DNA from: an uncultured Rhodospirillales bacterium
Lineage (GTDB): Bacteria; Pseudomonadota; Alphaproteobacteria; ATCC43930; CGMCC-115725
Length of the DNA: 64,000 nucleotides
Reading direction: 5' to 3'
Assembly (NCBI GenBank): GCA_903822185.1
Contig: CAIJOA010000011.1
Span: 248,001-312,000, forward strand
Shown: positions 60,640 through 64,000 of the stretch, piece after piece
Numbering within the stretch: position 1 is the stretch's first letter
How the letters are laid out: every line of letters starts with the position of its first letter
Position numbers and translations under genes: made by a program
The notes under the pieces: model-generated
The model's input: the letters and a program-made list of their open reading frames with translations, nothing else
Database searches by the model: none
Told to the model about the DNA's origin: nothing

Positions 60640-60984
60640 TTATTTCTTGCGTGCTTTCCGGGCGGCGTAGCGCGCGTCGCGTTCCGACTTCTTTTGGATG
60701 ATCAGCCGTTCCTGCTCAGCCGCGGCCTCGAGGGCTTCGGCGATCTTGCGTTCTTCTTCGGCTTTCTTTTCCGCAATGATGCGTTCCTGCTCGGCGATCT
60801 TCGCAGCTTTGCGTTCGGCCTCGCGTGCCTCGCGGGCCTTCTCGCTGGCCATGCGCGCAGCAGCGCGTTCGGCAACGACGGCCGGGTCAACAGCGGCGGC
60901 TTGGGCCTTGGCCCGTTCGATCAGCGCCTGCTTCGCCTTCGCCGCGACGTTCAATCTATCGGCGAAGTTATCTCGATCTTTCAT
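60640..60984 (-). CDS. DUF6481-type coiled-coil protein
   Basis: A 114-residue highly charged protein, almost entirely Ala/Glu/Lys/Arg, predicted as one long helix (KQALIERAKAQAAAVDPAVVAERAAARMASEKAREAREAERKAAKIAEQERIIAEKKAEEERKI). It starts MKDRDNFADRL and ends RYAARKARKK, which fits the small DUF6481 family. Function unknown; an RNA-binding or stress role has been suggested only by composition. GGAACGG lies near the start. Confidence 0.75.
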   Translation of the reverse strand: MKDRDNFADRLNVAAKAKQALIERAKAQAAAVDPAVVAERAAARMASEKAREAREAERKAAKIAEQERIIAEKKAEEERKIAEALEAAAEQERLIIQKKSERDARYAARKARKK

Positions 60985-61339
60985 GCAATCCGTTCCTTGA
61001 CGCGGAAGCGCCGTTCATAGGGCCAAACGGCGCGTCTCGACAAGGCCTGGACGGCCGCAAAGGTTGCAATTCGGCCTTGAATTAAGCGCCTGCGTCTTTC
61101 TGGAAACGCTTGTGGCCGATCTGCCGAGTCGCGCCAGCGCGAATCAGGGTGATCCGGGCTCTTTCGGGGCGCGTATCGCTTGCGTGACCAGGCGACGACC
61201 GTGGCTCTTCTCGTACCCCCGATGGGGCAACAGCAATCCTTGTGACACGCGCGCTCCCCTCCACCGGGGGAACGGGTTGCGATGAGGGGGATGACGGTCC
61301 CCCTCATCCACCGCCCCACCAGCCCCCATGGAGACGACA
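60985..61339. repeat. Non-coding region with palindromes
   Basis: No gene is supported in this 355-base gap. At its right end GATGAGGGGGA (61281-61291) and TCCCCCTCATC (61298-61308) make a perfect 11-bp hairpin within a G/C-tract rich stretch (61196-61330), similar in composition to the repeat at 24900-24966. Short frames here lack family features and ribosome sites. Confidence 0.5.
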
Positions 61340-61894
61340 ATGCGCCGCATGACCGGTCTGGCCTTTACGATCGCGGCGATGTTGGCCCTGGGCGGATGCG
61401 CCAGCGAGGGGACGCCGCTGACGCTGGCCCCGCAGGTCGATCTCGATCGCTATGCCGGCCGCTGGTACATCATCGCGAACATTCCCTATTTCGCCGAGAA
61501 CGGCAAAGTCGGCAGCTATTTCGATGTCAGCTTCCCGAATGGCGACGTGCATGACGTTTATGTCGGCCGGGCCAAAAGCTTCGACGCCGAGCCATCCACG
61601 GTGACGATGGGCGGCTATGTCGTACCGGGCAGCGGCAACGCACGGTGGCGCGAATCGCCGTTCTGGCCGATCTATCTGTCGTACCTGGTCCTTTATGTCG
61701 ATCCGGATTACCGGACGGCCCTCGTCGGCTATCCGGGACGCGACTATGGATGGGTGCTGGCCCGGGAGCCGAATCTGGACGACAAGACGTATCAGGGCTT
61801 GTTGGATCGCTTTGCGGCCCAGGGATACGACATCACGCAGTTCAAGCGCGTGCCGCAAACTCCGGCTCAGATCGGCCAGCCGGGCTTTCAATAA
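61340..61894 (+). CDS. Lipocalin family lipoprotein (Blc-like)
   Basis: A 184-residue bacterial lipocalin. The lipoprotein signal ends LGGC (Cys20), then YAGRWYIIANIPYF (lipocalin GxW motif), a beta-barrel with AKSFDAEPSTVTMGGYVV and SYLVLYVDPDYRTALVGYPGRDYGWVLAREP (C-terminal signature). Such outer-membrane lipocalins bind lipids or membrane breakdown products under stress. The ATG at 61340 has GGAG upstream; an ATG at 61328 is possible. Confidence 0.88.
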   Translation: MRRMTGLAFTIAAMLALGGCASEGTPLTLAPQVDLDRYAGRWYIIANIPYFAENGKVGSYFDVSFPNGDVHDVYVGRAKSFDAEPSTVTMGGYVVPGSGNARWRESPFWPIYLSYLVLYVDPDYRTALVGYPGRDYGWVLAREPNLDDKTYQGLLDRFAAQGYDITQFKRVPQTPAQIGQPGFQ

Positions 61895-61901
61895 ATGGAA
61901 A

Positions 61902-62408
61902 TTAGGCGAAGATCGCTTTGGTCGAATTCGGCGGCGGACCGTACGACGTGCTGGTCTCGCTGGAGCCGTCCGAATAGGTCGTGACGGTCGTGATCTGACC
62001 ACTGGACGAGGTCGTGTTCGTCTCGCTGACCACGGTCTTCGATTTGGACGACGAGGCCCCGCCTCCACCGCCATGAGCGCCACCACCGGCCGGCGGGGCG
62101 CTACGGGCAGCACCGCCACTCTTACCCGACAGGGCATTTTGCAGATTGGCGAAAGCTTGCTGCGAGGCGGCGGCATCGCCGGTCTCGAGCGCATGGCCCA
62201 GAAGATCGACCTGCTTTTGCAGCGTGGAGCTTGTGGTGAAGGGTTTGAGCTGCTGGAAGTTCAGAAAAGCTTGCTGCGCGTCAGCGACATCGCCCGATTG
62301 AATGGCTTGGCCCAGCTTGTCGAAAAGGGCCTTCGCCTGCAGCGCCTTGCTTTGAGACGCTGCGGCATTGCCGCTGGAACCTGAATCGAGAACGCCGGCG
62401 AGAGACAC
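61902..62408 (-). CDS. Hypothetical protein with duplicated helical motif and Ser/Thr tail
   Basis: A 168-residue protein. Two copies of a helical unit occur, LGQAIQSGDVADAQQAFLNFQ (about 32-52) and LGHALETGDAAASQQAFANLQ (about 70-90), then a Gly-rich stretch and a Ser/Thr-rich beta-like tail (VVSETNTTSSSGQITTVTTYSDGSSETSTSYG). The start is GTG at 62408 with AGAGG upstream. No signal peptide is seen. Not recognised as a named family; it could be a secreted or surface protein exported by another route. Confidence 0.68.
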   Translation of the reverse strand: MSLAGVLDSGSSGNAAASQSKALQAKALFDKLGQAIQSGDVADAQQAFLNFQQLKPFTTSSTLQKQVDLLGHALETGDAAASQQAFANLQNALSGKSGGAARSAPPAGGGAHGGGGGASSSKSKTVVSETNTTSSSGQITTVTTYSDGSSETSTSYGPPPNSTKAIFA

Positions 62409-62643
62409 GGGTAACCTCTGATTAACTATCCGAGCGCGATTGCGCGCCGAATACCCCCTTGGATGATTTCATTATCGGCCGACGAAAGTTAAGCCGGCGC
62501 TAAGGCCCGCCACAAATTGGACATTTTCCCGCGCCTCGGACTGCGTCAAAGCGGCCCGGCAATGCCTCTATTCTTCGTCAGGAAGGCCGCAATCGCCCCG
62601 TAGGGTGCTTCTCAACGGATCGAATCACCCAGGAGAAGACACC

Positions 62644-62808
62644 ATGACCATCCTTAAAATGACGATCGTTTCGATGGCGATGCTGGCCCTGGCGGGTTGC
62701 GTCGTTGCCCCTTACGGCGAACGCGGCGGCCGCGGTTACGATCGTGGCTACGAACACCATGACGATGGCGGCCATCATGACGACGGCGGCGATCGTCACT
62801 GGCACTAA
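62644..62808 (+). CDS. Small histidine-rich lipoprotein
   Basis: A 54-residue lipoprotein: signal MTILKMTIVSMAMLALAGC (Cys19), then a short mature chain rich in Gly, Arg and especially His and Asp (EHHDDGGHHDDGGDRHWH). The His/Asp repeat may bind metal ions. GGAG precedes the ATG at 62644 by nine bases. It is followed by a strong terminator. Function unknown. Confidence 0.7.
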   Translation: MTILKMTIVSMAMLALAGCVVAPYGERGGRGYDRGYEHHDDGGHHDDGGDRHWH

Positions 62809-62828
62809 GCTTTAAGTTCTTGAGATGC

Positions 62829-62858
62829 AAACGGCGGGAGCAATCCCGCCGTTTTCGT
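62829..62858 (+). terminator. Rho-independent terminator
   Basis: AAACGGCGGGA (62829-62839), loop GCAA, TCCCGCCGTTT (62844-62854), a perfect 11-bp stem followed by TCGTTTTC. It ends the His-rich lipoprotein gene and may also serve the convergent cytochrome b561 gene. Confidence 0.9.
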
Positions 62859-62860
62859 TT

Positions 62861-63412
62861 TCAGCCGCCGGGCAGCATTCGCGTTAAGACGCGGTCGCGC
62901 ATCCAGAAATGATGATAGAGCGCGGCCAGAACATGCAGACCGATCAGCACCAGAATCGTATAGGCGGCCTTGGTGTGGAGTTCGCCGAATTCATGCACCG
63001 CCCATGATTGCGGTCCCGGAAAACGCGGTAGTTCGAAAGCATTGAAGAAATTGATGCTGAGATTATGCGCCGACGCATTCACCCAGCCCATAAACGGCAA
63101 AATGATCAGCAGCAGATAGAGCAGATCCTGCGTCGCACGCGCGAGGATATTCTGCCAGCGCGGCACGCCATCATTCAACAACGGTACCCGATGGCCGACG
63201 CGCCAGACCAGCCGGAACAGGATCAGCACGAGAATGATCGTGCCGAAGGTGAAATGAATGTTGATCGATGCCGTGGGCGCAGTGTTGCGGCCGATATGCG
63301 GCATGATCCAGGCCGAGCAGAATTGTACGATCAGCAATAGGAAGATCAGCCAATGCAGCCATTTGGCGACAGCGCCATAGCCCGGCTGCGTGGCGTTTCG
63401 TTCCTCGATCAT
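62861..63412 (-). CDS. Cytochrome b561 family protein
   Basis: A 183-residue CybB-type di-haem cytochrome b561 with four helices. AKWLHWLIFLLLIVQFCSAW holds a haem histidine near the start, NIHFTFGTIILVLILFRLVWRV a second, and HEFGELHTKAAYTILVLIGLHVLAALYHHFW the third and fourth. It probably passes electrons from quinol to a periplasmic acceptor; the adjacent cytochrome c is an obvious candidate partner. Confidence 0.92.
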   Translation of the reverse strand: MIEERNATQPGYGAVAKWLHWLIFLLLIVQFCSAWIMPHIGRNTAPTASINIHFTFGTIILVLILFRLVWRVGHRVPLLNDGVPRWQNILARATQDLLYLLLIILPFMGWVNASAHNLSINFFNAFELPRFPGPQSWAVHEFGELHTKAAYTILVLIGLHVLAALYHHFWMRDRVLTRMLPGG

Positions 63413-63526
63413 CGTCGCGTCCCCGATTTGATATCGTCGCTCATAACAAATCAGCCGCGAGCGGAAGGATCAAGCATCGGCACACAAAGCGCTGCCGTTT
63501 TCACCGAGGCAGGGTGAGTCTTTGGG

Positions 63527-63901
63527 TTATTTCAACGTCGCCAGATAGTCGATCAGTTGGCTTCGTTCTTTTGCATTCTTGAGGCCGGGGAAAGCCATCT
63601 TGGTACCAGCGACAACACCCTGCGGACTGGTCAGGTAGTTGTTAAGCATCGGCTTGGTCCAGACGAGATTGGCCTTGGCCATCGCGTCGGAATAGGGAAA
63701 GCCGTCGATACTTCCCGACTTGCGTCCGACGATTCCGAACAACGAAGGACCGGTCTTTTGCAAACCGGCCTCGGGCGCGTGACAGACGAGACAGTTATCG
63801 CCGAACACGTCGGCGCCATCGGCATGAGCTGACGTTGCCATCGCTGGGAGCAGAAACGCCGCGACCCAGAGGGCCGCGGCGCGATTGATTTTCATCACCA
63901 T
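63527..63901 (-). CDS. Class I cytochrome c
   Basis: A 124-residue periplasmic cytochrome c of the mitochondrial-like type: a signal peptide (LWVAAFLLPAMATSAHA), the haem motif CLVCH (Cys37, Cys40, His41), GPSLFGIVGRKSGSIDGF, and the axial Met102 in TKMAFPG. It ends YLATLK. Both ATG 63901 and ATG 63895 are possible starts. It may receive electrons from the b561 protein or from the enzyme truncated at the window edge. Confidence 0.93.
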   Translation of the reverse strand: MVMKINRAAALWVAAFLLPAMATSAHADGADVFGDNCLVCHAPEAGLQKTGPSLFGIVGRKSGSIDGFPYSDAMAKANLVWTKPMLNNYLTSPQGVVAGTKMAFPGLKNAKERSQLIDYLATLK

Positions 63902-63911
63902 CGAAGATCGC

Positions 63912-64000
63912 TTACGTGGCGTCCGCGAGAACGGTCAGTTGCGAGGGCTTCGACTTGAAGGGCTCGAAGGTCGCCTTGTGGCCCTTGTTGTCGGTCGCGG
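63912..64000 (-). CDS. C-terminal end of a truncated gene
   Basis: The last 89 bases on the minus strand encode 28 residues ending KPSQLTVLADAT before a TAA at 63912-63914; the rest is outside the window. The stretch is too short to identify. It lies 11 bases upstream of the cytochrome c start on the same strand, so it is probably cotranscribed with it and may encode a redox enzyme, but this is only inferred from position. Confidence 0.5.
   Translation of the reverse strand, partial: ATDNKGHKATFEPFKSKPSQLTVLADAT

Noticed and set aside
61602-62384. Long plus-strand frames over the lipocalin and repeat protein
   Set aside because: Arg/Ala-rich shadow composition; both genes in the chosen frames have family or start-site support.

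Overview
The window is a 64 kb piece of a high-G+C alphaproteobacterial chromosome. Three things point there: the block murA / DUF2948 / hisG (short form) / hisD / UPF0262 / LMW phosphatase / maf / RNase E/G-like / yacG (43849-50478), two promoters of the alphaproteobacterial EcfG type (GGAAC-N17-GTT), and REP-like intergenic palindromes. A tRNA-Phe close to yacG would suit a Rhodospirillales-like lineage, but this is only an inference. No transposase, integrase, phage gene or CRISPR array was seen.

Regions. (a) 1-11981: catabolic genes. A partial UbiD decarboxylase diverges from a tightly packed run: quinone-oxidoreductase-like MDR, PaaI thioesterase, acyl-CoA ligase, dienelactone hydrolase, amidohydrolase. 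An MFS pump, two hydrolases and a fumarylacetoacetate-hydrolase (FAH) family enzyme follow. (b) 12088-19253: an orphan ABC substrate-binding protein (SBP), small proteins, an MFS transporter, and two adjacent TetR modules (TetR-SDR and TetR-MFS), each with recognisable repeated operator-like sites. (c) 19314-34062: an aromatic-catabolism island with Rieske oxygenase alpha/beta subunits, a LigB-type extradiol dioxygenase, two FAH proteins (one with its metal site apparently lost), a SnoaL-like protein, tandem duplicated SBPs, LysR divergent from a second Rieske oxygenase, an esterase, an amidohydrolase, an MFS protein and a complete UbiD. (d) 34231-35052: a cyclic-di-GMP-I (GEMM-I) riboswitch directly in front of a LapG-like periplasmic cysteine protease. 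(e) 35113-43852: SBPs, an LLM-type flavin monooxygenase, a fourth FAH, a VanA-like Rieske oxygenase, MFS, tRNA-Phe and small lipoproteins. (f) 43849-51785: the housekeeping block, a siderophore-interacting reductase and tRNA-Thr. (g) 52100-55142: small envelope and stress proteins, two of them behind EcfG-type promoters. (h) 55268-64000: class II aldolase, Tat-exported amidase, AcuI-type reductase, dihydroorotase, Tat-type amidohydrolase, lipocalin, cytochrome b561, cytochrome c and one truncated gene.

The catabolic genes look like a scavenging repertoire for aromatic and carboxylic compounds: ring hydroxylation (three Rieske oxygenases), ring cleavage (LigB type), C-C hydrolysis or decarboxylation (four FAH, three amidohydrolase-2, two UbiD) and CoA-dependent steps. 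Five NitT/TauT-type SBPs occur without any permease or ATPase in the window. The most attractive novelty is the c-di-GMP riboswitch fused to a LapG-like protease gene. It suggests RNA-level control of a protease family known elsewhere to be controlled by c-di-GMP at protein level through LapD.
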